Positions 23,276 to 33,904 of a stretch of 64,000 nucleotides of DNA are shown here, one piece after another (position 1 is the stretch's first letter; every line of letters starts with the position of its first letter). Where the stretch lies: assembly GCA_030789695.1 (NCBI GenBank), contig CM061134.1, forward strand, positions 64,345,370-64,409,369, in the 5' to 3' direction. The notes under the pieces were generated by a model. The model saw only the letters and a list, made by a program, of their open reading frames with translations, was not told the DNA's origin and ran no database searches. The DNA comes from Scilla litardierei (lineage: Eukaryota > Streptophyta > Magnoliopsida > Asparagales > Asparagaceae). Both the position numbers and the translations under genes were made by a program.

Positions 23276-23605
23276 CTACACTATTGGATTGATATCACCT
23301 ATAGCAAAAGGCAGATCCAGTATCGTTGCTGGTGCAGGCAACTGCTCCAACGGCTCCTTCTGTGGCTCTGCCAAACGTGTGTGTCCACGGACTCCATCAG
23401 ACTCCAGCAATGCGGCTCCCAGCATCTCCCCAAGGACTCCACCTGTATCATGTAAGAGATAAGCCGCATCAATCTGATGTGGATAATTTTTCTCCAAAAT
23501 AAATGTATTCCAAAGAGGGTCATCAACACAAGTATTTAAAACTAAGCATGGTTGACAACACTTCCCTGGAAATAAATCTCTATGCTCGTGCTCCACGTCG
23601 ATCAA
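23276..23605 (-). pseudogene. e4 unassigned ORF, 109 codons
   Basis: A minus-strand frame reading MIDVEHEHRDLFPGKCCQPC to its stop near 23,276. It lies in the internal region of e4, downstream of gag in element sense. I do not recognise a domain. It may be part of a non-autonomous element's own ORF or chance sequence; an acidic frame at 23,777-24,304 precedes it. Confidence 0.3.
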
Positions 23606-23776
23606 CTCCTCGTTGTTTTCCTCTGGTTTCTAAGGTAACTCTGGCATAATAGAGTGGGTCTCGTCAGAATGCTCCTCCTCATCGTCAGACTCATCCCAGC
23701 GCACCTCCTGATTATATTCAACAGCATCCATGTGTGCTAACTCCTCGCTCTCCTCCTCGTATATGTCCAGTTGTAC

Positions 23777-24304
23777 CTATTGATCATATGTATGTGTATC
23801 CTGTAAAAGGTGCAATGAGTCATCGAAATCTGAATCATAATAAACATCATACACATGAGGGGAATCAAATGTAAAGGGCGAGGGAGTGAAGAGATCTCCC
23901 TGAAGGGGAGCAGTAAGCTCTGGTGGGTGGTCCTCAGAGTCAGTGGAAGGACTATGTGGCTGCAGAAGCTCTAAAGGAGGAGGGTGATACTCGGGATCCT
24001 TATGAATGGATGTGTCCTCGTCCCGACGCACGACCTCCTCGGCGAAAGTCTCTGGCTCCGCATGCAATATGTAAAATAAATATAGCTCGGCCTCCTCGCG
24101 ATGCACTGCTTCGGCCTCCTCCTCGGGTTCCTCTGGTATGGTAGGCAAAGTGAATTTCATCTTCTCCTTTCTACGTCTATGTCTTTGTTTCTGTCCTGGA
24201 ACTCGAGGCACCTGATTGCATGGCCTGGCCCTCTCAATAGTAGGTGCAGGTGGCTCTATAGGCTCCTGTATCTCGGCCATGGTATAAAAGTGGGTCTTGT
24301 GCAC
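23777..24304 (-). CDS. e4 acidic Pro/Glu-rich ORF, 175 codons, function unknown
   Basis: Starts MHKTHFYTMAEIQEPIEPPA, has a short basic cluster (RHRRRKEK) near residue 42, then a long acidic part with several EEPEEE- and DDS-like runs and many prolines, ending DTHTYDQ. It has no signal peptide or membrane segment and no recognisable domain. It lies between the gag relic and the 3' non-coding region, where e3 keeps an ORF with a similar acidic character at 56,462-56,962. It could be a remnant of the Gag C-terminal linker. Low complexity makes a chance frame possible. Confidence 0.35.
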   Translation of the reverse strand: MHKTHFYTMAEIQEPIEPPAPTIERARPCNQVPRVPGQKQRHRRRKEKMKFTLPTIPEEPEEEAEAVHREEAELYLFYILHAEPETFAEEVVRRDEDTSIHKDPEYHPPPLELLQPHSPSTDSEDHPPELTAPLQGDLFTPSPFTFDSPHVYDVYYDSDFDDSLHLLQDTHTYDQ

Positions 24305-24424
24305 TTCAACTAGAGCGCAGACTCCATCATCAATTGTGCATGTGGAAGAGATACGATGAGTAATAAACTTTTGAAATCCAAGTTTAAAAGGGTCACCTGC
24401 CGTTATCGTTAATAGACCGGTGCA

Positions 24425-24942
24425 TCAAACTACGTCTACGATGCTTCTCAATAAGTCCATATATGTGTCCTCCTGTGACAGCTCAGATGTCTCTATTTGT
24501 GGAGTGTTAATAGTGTAAAGGTGGATATGATCACCTTCAAGTGAAGCATACACTCCATCTATGATAGTACCTGCATCAGAGACATTAGCCATAACAAAGT
24601 CGATGAATGCTTGGTCGGATGGTTTACCTATCGTAACGGTTAGCGAACCGGTAGATCGAGCATCATCTATCATTTGCTCCAAGGTTGCTGCCAACTGCAG
24701 ATCACTGAACTTTTCCACTTGATCCTCTTCATAAACTCAGATGAGGGTCCATTTAGTCTTCCAGCAAAGATATCAAATATCCTGGAACCATCCCACTCAT
24801 GGTCTGACTGCGTATGGAACATCCCTAAAATTCTTTCGAACTTGCACAATGCTTCTTTGAAGGACTCTCCATCAGCCTGATAGAATGTAGCGAGGTATAT
24901 ATAGGATCGTATAGAACCCGGTCGCATTCTTGGAAGCACCAT
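24425..24942 (-). pseudogene. e4 gag relic (Athila-type)
   Basis: Two overlapping minus-strand frames. The first (24,942-24,670) contains FYQADGESFKEALCKFERIL followed by a W..........F..GL pattern, which resembles the Retrotrans_gag region of gypsy elements (family pattern Q.DGE...EAWERFK.LL). The second (24,718-24,425) contains MEKFSDLQLAATLEQMIDDA. The frames differ by a shift near 24,715 and probably belonged together. There is no zinc knuckle and no protease. It lies about 230 bp inside the primer site, the correct position for gag. Confidence 0.5.
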
Positions 24943-25170
24943 CGCTGCATTAATTGTACTTGATCAAGCAAAGTAAACAATCTGGAAAAGACGTCAATGG
25001 TACAAAGAGAGATAAAAATAATAGTAATAGCAGGTGGCGGGGAAAAAATCTCTCTCCAATTTATTTTATTTATCTATTTATTTTTATTTTTATTTTGTTT
25101 TTTTTGTTTTGCTTGGTTTTTTAACGCAATCTAATCAACCTAATTGTAGTAAATAGATAATATGGCAGAA

Positions 25171-25192
25171 CGCCTCCCCGACAACGTCGACA
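25171..25192 (-). other. e4 primer binding site region (diverged Asp-tRNA type)
   Basis: The minus strand reads TGTCGACGTTGTCGGGGAGG just inside the 5' LTR, a mutated form of the TGGCGCCGTTGCCGGGGA primer region typical of Athila/Tat elements. Confidence 0.55.
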
Positions 25193-25198
25193 TAAACT

Positions 25199-27170
25199 TG
25201 ATGCGTCTGGATCTAACTCCGAAACGATGTCGTTTACCGCAAGCGCACGGTATAGTGGCAAGCGGGTATCGAACATGGGAAATCGGTGCTATACTACCTA
25301 TCTACTCCTAGGTTGAGTTAGAATTGCGGGTTTATGGGTGGATGTGGAGTATGGAGGGTCGTAATAGTGATGGATGCGAAGGTTGTGTCACTCAACGTTG
25401 CAAATAAGGGATTCCACACAAAGAAAGAAAGAAATAAAATATAAAAGATTAGGGCTTTAGGACTCGCCGCTAGGACCGTCGGACGTCGACGCTAGGTTAG
25501 GACTCTTACGTTGCATTGGGTTTATGGGGATGGTCTCTCATTGACGCAATGGCGGTAGCCGTCAATGTAGTGATATAGTTCGTCGGTGGATCCCCTCAAG
25601 GCACGAGCCAAGCATGATCACGAGCATTGGTTGAATCCACTAACTCCCTAATTAAATCCATAGGATACTCCTTAAGCTAATCGATTCCACCGACCGTGGG
25701 CACGATCTCAGTACGAGTTCTCCTAGGGATTTTGCTAGATCAACCAAAATAAAACCCCATTTATATCCAACGCACCATAAAAATCCCAATTTTGCATCTA
25801 AATCCTAAGATCTATGGGCTAATCCCTTAGCCCTAGAAAAGACTACTCAAGCATAGCAATAGCAATAGATAATAGAACGCACAAAGATTTCACTGCTTGC
25901 ATCACAAAACAATAAGAAATCACAAAGAAAATAATAATAGAATTAAAAAGGGCAAAAGTACTTATCTTGATATAAAGGAGGGGCCTAGGGCATTTCCTAA
26001 CTTCCCAAAAGATCGTCGCTGAAAACCCCTAAAAGAGATCTAAAAACCTCCTCCCAAAAGTATACAAAAGTCCCCCCCTTTGACGGCTGCCCAAATCCCC
26101 CTTTAAAACCCTCGTGAAACAACCCCGAAAATACCCCTCCAAATCGTCCTCAAAATCCAGACGCAGCTTAAAGTTTGGGCCCATGACAACTCGGTCCAAG
26201 CAGGAAGCTGCTCGGTCGAGTCTTTCGGTAGGTTGGAGCTCTCCCCAAAATCACGCTCCGCCTGCGCGGACCGAGCTCGGTCGAGTAGGCACCCTGCTCG
26301 GTCGAGCAGGAAGCTGCTCGGTCGAGTCTGTCAGTAGGTTGGAGCTCCCTTCAAATTCACGCTCTGCCTGTGCGGACCGAGTACGTAGCTGCTTGGTCGA
26401 GCAGTTCGGTCGAGTAATCAACTGCTCGGTCGAGCAGTCAACTGCTCGGTCAAGTAGTGGTCGAACAGCATCATTTGACAGATTTCAGCACTCTGCTCGA
26501 TCGAGCAGTCAACTGCTCGGTCGAGTAGTGGTCGAAAAGCAACATGTGCAGAATTTTCACCCTACTTGGTCGAGTAGAGTCCTCTGCTCGGTCGAGTAGG
26601 TGACAAACAGATTTCAGCAGAATTTCAGCACTGTAGCATCAGCTTGCAGAAATTCCCCAGGGCTCATCCGACCTCCGATTGGTGCGTTCTTAGTGGAGTT
26701 GGAACCTTCTTGAAGTCTACTATCTGGGAAAAATATCAAAAAAATACTGAAAAATCTCAGGTGATAGCAGATTTTAAAAGAGTGCACGACTGTCCTGTTT
26801 CCAGCACTTCGGGTCGCTCGATTCCTTCGTCGCATCATAGTTCGATCGAGCGACCTGAAATCCATGAGTCATGGTATCATAGAACCATGATTTCTTCATT
26901 CTCCTCTTCTTCAATCCTTCTCTCTTGCCCCTTCCTTTCTCCCCGATAGTTTTAAGTCACCGAACGCAGCTCTTCAGGAGCTCCGGTGTCGAATCACGCA
27001 CTCTCTCCTCCATTATACTCCAAATCTCTCGGTATTTCCTGAAATGAAACCAAACGCTCTTAAAGTACGATAGTTCCAATTATGAGCGTAAAAGCATATG
27101 AAATGTGTAATTGAGCAATCATTTTGACGTGTAATCATATAGATAAAATTTGGAATATAAGAACACATTA
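25199..27170 (-). repeat. e4 5' LTR
   Basis: On the plus strand it starts TGATGCGTCTGG and ends AACACATTA; the last dinucleotide should be CA and is TA. The termini are inverted (TGATGCGT against TGATGTGT). 1972 bp. It contains two or three extra copies of GTAGGTTGGAGCTC (26,231; 26,335) and an array of CTGCTCGGTCGAGCAG palindromes at about 26,190-26,605. A TTTAAAA box at about 26,102 is downstream of the array in element sense. Confidence 0.75.
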
Positions 27171-27870
27171 GTACTTCCCTTTATAAGTCACGAACTAGGC
27201 TAGGCACATTTACTCTCGCTTAACATGGATCTTTCATTATTGTTATTATCATGGACATCACATTATTGCTATCGTCATGGTTATCCTTGTACGTTACTAA
27301 TTGTACTTGCTCAGTCACCTTTACTTTACTTGTCCCACATGCCTGCTCGCCTACTTTACTTTACTTGTCGCCCTTGCATGCTTGACTAGTTGTACTTTAC
27401 TTGTCGCACTTGCATGCTTGCCTGCTCTTACTTTACTTTACGCATTTGCCTGCATATCTGCTCTTAATTCACTTATTGCACTAGCATGATAGTCTTTAAA
27501 ATGATTATTATAGACTGCTCCGTACTTTTGCACTACTTTATGTCTATCGGTAGAATTATGTGACTTACATATGGTTCCATGTTTCGTGGCACTGCAGACG
27601 ATGCACAACTTAAAATAGAGGCTCCTGAGAGCCAGAGTTCGTCCCTGAGGCTGCAGTAGTAGGGTCCTTTTAGTGGCACCTTTTCAATTGTACTTCTTAT
27701 CTTTCATTTAATCTTGTTGTATTAATTTGTACTATATGGATTGTAATAAATGGACACTGTTTGTATATTTTTGTACATCTTTGCATCGCTGCTACTTTGT
27801 TTTCACTAGTTAACTGCAGACCTGCAAATAAATCAAATAAGTAACGGGCCCCCGAGAGCGGGTCGTTACA
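27171..27870 (+). repeat. R element, second LTR copy, part after e4
   Basis: Resumes the R LTR at GTACTTCCCTTTATAAG and ends CGGGTCGTTACA, the inverted partner of the LTR start TGTAACGACCCG. About 115 bp of LTR expected before this point are missing beside e4. It contains short tandem TTTACTTTACTTGTCGC-like units (27,308-27,470). Confidence 0.78.
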
Positions 27871-28689
27871 AGTTTGGTGGCCCATGCAAGTATGCGCTAA
27901 CTACCACGTGGACGATATAGAAAGATCCGGGTGTACAATATAAAATACTCAAATTAACCTCAAGTACGGGATGTCTCGAGTGTTCATCTGTATTGGATAT
28001 ACGGGTGAAGCGTCTTTATTACCATCTTCATTAGGTCTTCCTTGATTCTCATCTTCTTTGAACTATTAACCCTTGTCTAGAAATTCCTGTTCCATTCTTT
28101 GGATATACCTTCCCTAGTAACCTCCTTTGCTAGCTGTTATATTGATTTTTCATAAGTTGAACCATTCTTTCACTTCAACATCATCACCCTTCCTTTAGCT
28201 TGATGACCTTTCGATTGACCTTCTTAGAATCTTTCTATTTTTAGTTCGCTTGAACTCTGACCACATTCTATTTTAAGGAGGGTAGCGTTCGAATTTCGAT
28301 CACCAGAAGTTCGAGTTCGACAACGGAAGCGAATCGAAGGACACCCAGAAGTATTTGAGGATGGTGCTAAAGAATTTGAAATGAACTAAACCGAGACGTG
28401 TAAGCTGATGTCACTATTTCTTCATCTTTCTTGAACTCGTCGTCTTCTTCTATCTGAGCCTATTTTGATTTGAGACCAGCTATAGAAGCTATGGTGATGT
28501 CAATATTATGTATTCATAACATCTCTTGTTTTCTTGATGCTATGATATCACATTATATTTCATGCTATTAACAACTTATTTTTCTATATCGTGAACGTTC
28601 ATCAAGCCTTCCTTTTGATCGTTTAAATTGCTTAGGCTATTATCGATCTTCTGAATTCCGAGGACGGAATTATTTTAAGGAGGGTAGGA
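27871..28689 (+). repeat. R element internal region A (non-coding)
   Basis: 819 bp between two R LTRs. It begins AGTTTGGTGGCCCATGCAAG, which should include the primer site but does not match the usual Met-tRNA site beyond TGGT. It ends with GAGGACGGAATTATTTTAAGG and the purine tract AGGAGGGTAGGA. An earlier purine tract, TTTTAAGGAGGGTAGCG, is at about 28,272. No frame of protein-like quality is present. LTRs of 3.7 kb around 0.8 kb of non-coding DNA fit a LARD-like non-autonomous element. Confidence 0.75.
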
Positions 28690-29436
28690 TGTAACGACCC
28701 GTATTCGTCAATACATCCGTTTACGTATTTGACGTATTTTCACATTTTTAAAAGTTTTTATAATGGTTAGTCAGGAGTTTTATATCAAAAACTAATTTCA
28801 AAATTCTTTATAAAAATATTTTGGGTGTCAAGCTAGTTATGGTATATTTCAGTAAGTTCGGGTTACGTACCTCTAAACAATTTATAATAATTCATTTTTC
28901 AATTATTATTATTTTAGCTGAATTAATTAATTTTCTATATAAAAATTATCAAAACGTTTTCAAACTTCTACAGTATGATTCTATGATCATTTAGGGCTTA
29001 CCATATTAATTTCGTAATTTTCTGAAATCAAATCGACTTAAAACTCGCGAACCCGCATCCTAAACGTTTTGGCCTAAAACTAGTACTTCCGTAGCTCAAA
29101 CTCCAAAATGGATCTTGTATTCGTGATCATCACGACGATACGAACCGGTAGCTATGTTTTCATAATTTTTCGGACACGTTTAACTTAAGTGACAAAATCG
29201 TAATTTCAAGTTTTACTAATTCCGTTGTTAATTACTTTTAACTTTTACTAATTACCTTAACCTTAATTAACCTACATCTAACCCCCAACCCAACTAAAAA
29301 CGTGTACTCACGTTTTATTCACCCCTAAGCCCGGTTCTTCCACCATAATACCAATAATCCTCGCTTAGTCAAAATTTCACCTACCCTCGTTAATACCAAT
29401 TACTGTTAGGCTATTCTTTTAATTAAATTAAGTTGC

Positions 29437-29443
29437 TATAAAA
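29437..29443 (+). promoter_or_regulatory. TATA box in R LTR copy 2
   Basis: GCTATAAAACC in the same context as at 18,695. Confidence 0.55.
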
Positions 29444-30249
29444 CCCCCATCTTCTCTTTGTTTTTAGCTCAGAAGAATCTTCGAACCCACCTCTCTCTCT
29501 TTTCCTCTCAATCAGCCCAACCCATCTTCTCTCACTCTCGTTCTCTCTAACCTCAACCCATTCATCACCAAACCCAAGCCCACACAGACTAGCCTCTCTC
29601 CTGCTCTCATACCTCTCTCCCCCCTCCGGCGGCCTCAACTGCCGCCCGCCGCCGCACCCGTTTCCGGCAACCCCAGCTCCAACCCCCAGCCCGTACGCAA
29701 GCTCCCCCTCCCTTCACTGTTCACCGTTGTCCTCTCTCCCCTTCCCATGTTCTAAAATAGAGAACCCCCGCCCGTCGCTTGGCATGCTCCGCCACCGCAA
29801 CAAGGCGGCCAACCCCCCTCTCCTCCTCCTCCCACCACCGGCAGACTCGATCGCCGCCCCCAGCTCGGAGCCCTCACTTGAGCACCTCGCCGTCGTACGC
29901 AACACCGCCATCGTCACCCGCCGGAGTGCCGAAGCCCTACCCTCTCTCTCGATCACCTGCTCTCCATCTCCCCCTCGTCCGCCTCCCTCCGACGCACTCC
30001 CCCCTCCGAATGTCGCCTGCTCCACCCATCCCCAACGAGCGCCCCTGCTCTACCACGGTGACCCTGAGCCTCGATGCCTATCCCACTTCCCGCTCCTCGC
30101 CTCGCCACTGACGTCACCGCCGTGCCCGCCGTCGACCGTTGCCCCGCCTTCGTCGCCGCCACTGCAGAAGCACGCCGCCCTCCGCCGCAATCGTCGCCGT
30201 CCGAGAACCCCCCATCTCCCCCGCATGCACGAGCGAAGAAGAAGGGAGG

Positions 30250-30889
30250 GTGAGTTAAATATGTGTTATCAAAACGTATATTTCTTATATACGGATCCGT
30301 ATAATAGGCGTATATATATAAATAAATGCATTTTATTGGTTTTAAATTGATAATAAATAATATAAGGGTCGAAAAAATACAAGGCCACCTCCAAAAAAAT
30401 CAGAAACGATGTTCTGGATCCAATGGCATTAGTTTCATCTCAATCAGATGAGTAATTTTTCCAGAATAAATGTTTAAGCCTAAAACTTAAATACGTTGTT
30501 TTCACTTTAAAAATCCATAACTTGTTATTTTCACGTAAACTAATACGTGGAAAAATTATATGTTATAGTACTCTTCGAGACGGTCGTTTTGACATCTCAC
30601 TTGAAACTTTTTGATACAGATTGCGCCCAGAAGAAGTTATTGAATATATACGACAACTAATTAAAAATAGTTTTTTAAATTGATTTTGAGCTTTTAAAAA
30701 TTATAAAAATTAACAGAAGCTTCTGAAAAATATTTTCTCTTGCAGTAAAATTATTTTCCTTATATCTTGCCTATATAAAAATTTAGAATGCTTTTCAGTA
30801 ACGTTTCAATCATTTATAAAATCAAGACGATTTAGTTAAATAGATAGAAAATAGTGTGTTCGTTAACCGATTGTTTCTTGTGTTTGCAT
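30250..30889 (+). other. Intron-like segment in R LTR copy 2, acceptor mutated
   Basis: The donor GGAGG/GTGAGT at 30,250 is kept. At the acceptor position, TTTGCAGGTACC of the other copies reads TTTGCATGTACC, so the AG is lost. Confidence 0.45.
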
Positions 30890-32424
30890 GTACCAATTCT
30901 CGTGCACCAGCTCCCTTAGAAGCCTTAGCTCCAACCTCATCTTACTACGACGACCTCAAAATGTAAGTCACATTAATTCTAACTTTGGAAATTTAGATAG
31001 TGTACTCGTATGAACATAGGACTTGACATCTAGTCTTGGAACAGTTGTTGACCTGAACAAATGGATAGAGACCTAACTAAATAGGAAACAAATCAACAGC
31101 AAAGCGACTTTAACTTGAACGTACGACATCACTAATTTCCAACTTAGATGGTTGTAGCACACAACCATCTACTTGGGTAAACTGTGTACTAATTGAAAAC
31201 CACATGCTCGAAGCATGGAATCAACATATTTGTTGGACTTGCTTCATCCTTATCTTTCTTGTTTTTCAATAAGAAAGTCAATCAATGGTCCTGGTCTAAC
31301 TATCATAGTAAATATGGAATGTCATGTTGCTTATCACTTAAACACCATGCATGGACTTGGGATACTCTTATTGCATGATTGCTCACGTTTAAATTGTCGT
31401 ATCCATTGCTGCATGACATGTATAAAACTCATGAATTGTCGAATGTAATACTTGTGTGGAATATCTTGTGGTACAACTGGTGTAATATCTTGTGGTACAT
31501 CTTGTGGAATAACATTGTGGAACATCTCGTAATGAACATGTAGTTGATAGACATCACAGACACTTGGGGTTTTGGGGTAACTTATAATTGCGGAAGTGCG
31601 AGAGCGACTAGTACAGACCTTGTTGTCACCGTGCGGGTCCTAGCAACCCATCACAGTAGCCGGTGACAACCATCACAGATCACAGATTATTGTACAGTTC
31701 TCAGAGAATGGTTCGCATTGGTAGCACCCGTGGCAAGAGGGGGACTCTTGGTTACTCACTGTACTTCCCTTTATAAGTCACGAACTAGGCTAGGCACAAT
31801 TACTCTCTCTTAACATGGATCTCTCATTATTGCTATTATCATGGACATCACATTATTGCTATCATCATGGTTACCCTTGTATGTTACTAATTGTACTTCC
31901 TCAGTCACCTTTACTTTACTTGTCCCACATGCCTGCTCGCCTACTTTACTTTACTTGTCGCCCTTGCATGCTTGACTAGATGTACTTTACTTTACGCCTT
32001 TGCCTGCATAACTTCGATTAATTCACTTATTGCACTAGCATGATAGTCTTTAAAATGATTATTATAGACTGCTCCGTACTTTTGCACTACTTTATGTCTA
32101 TTGGTAGAATTATATGACTTACATACGGTTCCATGTTTCGTGGCACCGCAGACGACGCACCGCTTAACATAGAGGCTCCTGAGAGCCAGAGTTCGTCCCT
32201 GAGGCTGTAGTAGTAGAGTCCTTTTTGTGGCACCTTTTCAGTTGTACTTCTTATCTTTCATTTAATCTTGTTGTATTAATTTGTACTATATTGATTGTAA
32301 TAAATAGACACTGTTTGTGTATTTTTATACATCTCTGCATCGTGGCTATTTTGTTTTCACTGGTTAACTGTAGACTTGCTAATAAATCAAATAAGTAACG
32401 GGCTTCCGAGAGCGGGTCATTACA

Positions 32425-33246
32425 AGTTTGGTGGCACATGCAGGTCCGCGCTAACTACCTTGTGAACAATATACCAAGATCAGGGTGTACAATATAAAAT
32501 ACTCAAATTAACCTCGAGTATGGGATGTCTCGAATGTTCACCTGTATTGGATATACGGGTGAAGCGTCCTTATTACCTCTTCATTAGGTCTTCCTTAATT
32601 CTCATCATCTTCTTTGAACTCTTAACCCTTGTCTAGAAATTCGTGTTCTATTCTTTGGATATACCTTCCCTAGTAACCTCCTTTGCTAGCAGTTAGATTG
32701 ATTTTTCATAAGTTGAATCATTCTTTCACTTCAACATCATCACCGTTTCTTTAGCTTGATGACCTTTCGATTGACCTTCTTAGAATCTTTCTATTTTTAG
32801 TTCACTTGAACTCTGACCACATTCTATTTTAAGGAGGGTAGCGTTCGAATTTTCGATCACCAGAAGTTCAAGTTCGACAACGGAAGCGAATCGAAGGACA
32901 CCCAGAAGTATTTGAGGATGGTGCTAGAGAATTTGAGATGAACCAAACCGAGACGTGTAAGCTTATGCCACTATTTCTTCATCTTTCTTGAACTCGTCGT
33001 CTTCTTCTATTTGAGCCTATTTTGATTTGAGACCAGCTATAGAAGCTATGGTGACGTCAATAGTATGTATTCATAACATCTCTTGTTTTCTTGATGCTAT
33101 GATATCATATTATATTTCATGCTATTAACAACTTATTTTCCTATATCGTGATCGTTCATCAAGCCTTCCTTTCGATCGTTTAAATTGCTTAGGCAATTAT
33201 CGGTCTTCTGAATTCCGAGGACGGAATTATTTTAAGGAATGTAGGA
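32425..33246 (+). repeat. R element internal region B (non-coding)
   Basis: About 822 bp matching internal region A from AGTTTGGTGGCACATGCAGG to the purine tract before the next LTR. No gene. Confidence 0.75.
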
Positions 33247-33904
33247 TGTAACGACCCGTATTCGTCCATACATCCATTTACGTATTTGACGTATTTTCAC
33301 ATTTTTAAAAGTTTTTATAATGGTTAGTCAGGAGTTTTATATCAAAAAACTGATTTCAAAATTCTTTTTAAAAATATTTTGGGTATCAAACTAGTTACGG
33401 TATATTTCAGTAAGTTCGGGTTTCATCAAATACCACTAAACAATTTATAATAATCCATTTTTCAATTATTACTGTTTTAGCTGAATGAATTAATTTTCTA
33501 TATAAAAATTATCAAAACGTTTTTTAATTTCTACAGTATTATTCTATGATCATTTAGGGCTTACCATATTAATTTCGTAATTTTCTGAAATCAAATTGAC
33601 TTAGAACCCGCGAACCCGCATCCTAAATGTTTTGGCCTAAAACTAGTATCTCCGTAGCTCAAACCCCAAAATGGATCTTGTATTCGTGATCCTTGTGAAG
33701 ATACAAACTCGTGGCCATGTTTTCATAATTTTTCAGGCACGTTTAACTTAAGGGACAAAATCGTAATTTCAAGTTTTACTAATTATGTTGTTGATTACTT
33801 TTAACTTTTACTAATTACCTTAACCTTAATTAACCTACTTCTAACCCACAACCCAACTAAAAACGTGTTCCCACGTTTTATTCACCCATATGCCCCGGGT
33901 TCTC
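33247..33904 (+). repeat. R element, fourth LTR copy, truncated
   Basis: Starts TGTAACGACCCG and follows the other copies until CACCCATATGCCCCGGGTTC, where similarity ends just before the TATA-box part. The promoter and everything after it are missing. Confidence 0.75.

Larger units (their letters stand above)
20907..27170 (-). mobile_element. e4: defective Athila-like (Ty3/gypsy) element
   Basis: Two LTR-related blocks enclose about 3.5 kb. The right block is a full LTR (25,199-27,170). The left block matches only its last part (from about 26,336). Next to the right LTR lies a diverged Asp-tRNA-type primer site; next to the left LTR is CCCCAAGCTT, the polypurine tract in reverse. The internal part has a gag relic and unassigned acidic ORFs, but no protease, RT, RNase H or integrase. 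CCCCCAAGCTT blocks and the primer site are Athila/Tat features. The left end was lost by a deletion between CAGTAG in the host R LTR and CAGTAG in the LTR. The right flank resumes the host 115 bp or so further on than the left flank. Confidence 0.75.
28690..32424 (+). repeat. R element, third LTR copy (uninterrupted, 3735 bp)
   Basis: The only full R LTR in the window: TGTAACGACCCG at the start, CGGGTCATTACA at the end. It holds the TATA box at 29,437, a CT-rich then GC-rich leader (29,450-30,249), an intron-like segment, the site where e1 entered the first copy (about 31,215), the 12-bp VPQDIP-coding tandem block on the minus strand (31,440-31,525), and the short CTTTACTTTACTTGTC units. Leader ORFs (207 codons at 29,727-30,350; others) are rich in Pro, Ser and Arg, differ between copies and run past the donor, so I do not call them genes. 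Confidence 0.82.

Noticed and set aside
29727..30350. Long GC-rich ORFs in the R LTR leaders (191-207 codons)
   Set aside because: They occur on both strands and in several frames, differ in length and sequence between the three copies, and run across the probable splice donor. They look like by-products of GC-rich, stop-poor sequence.
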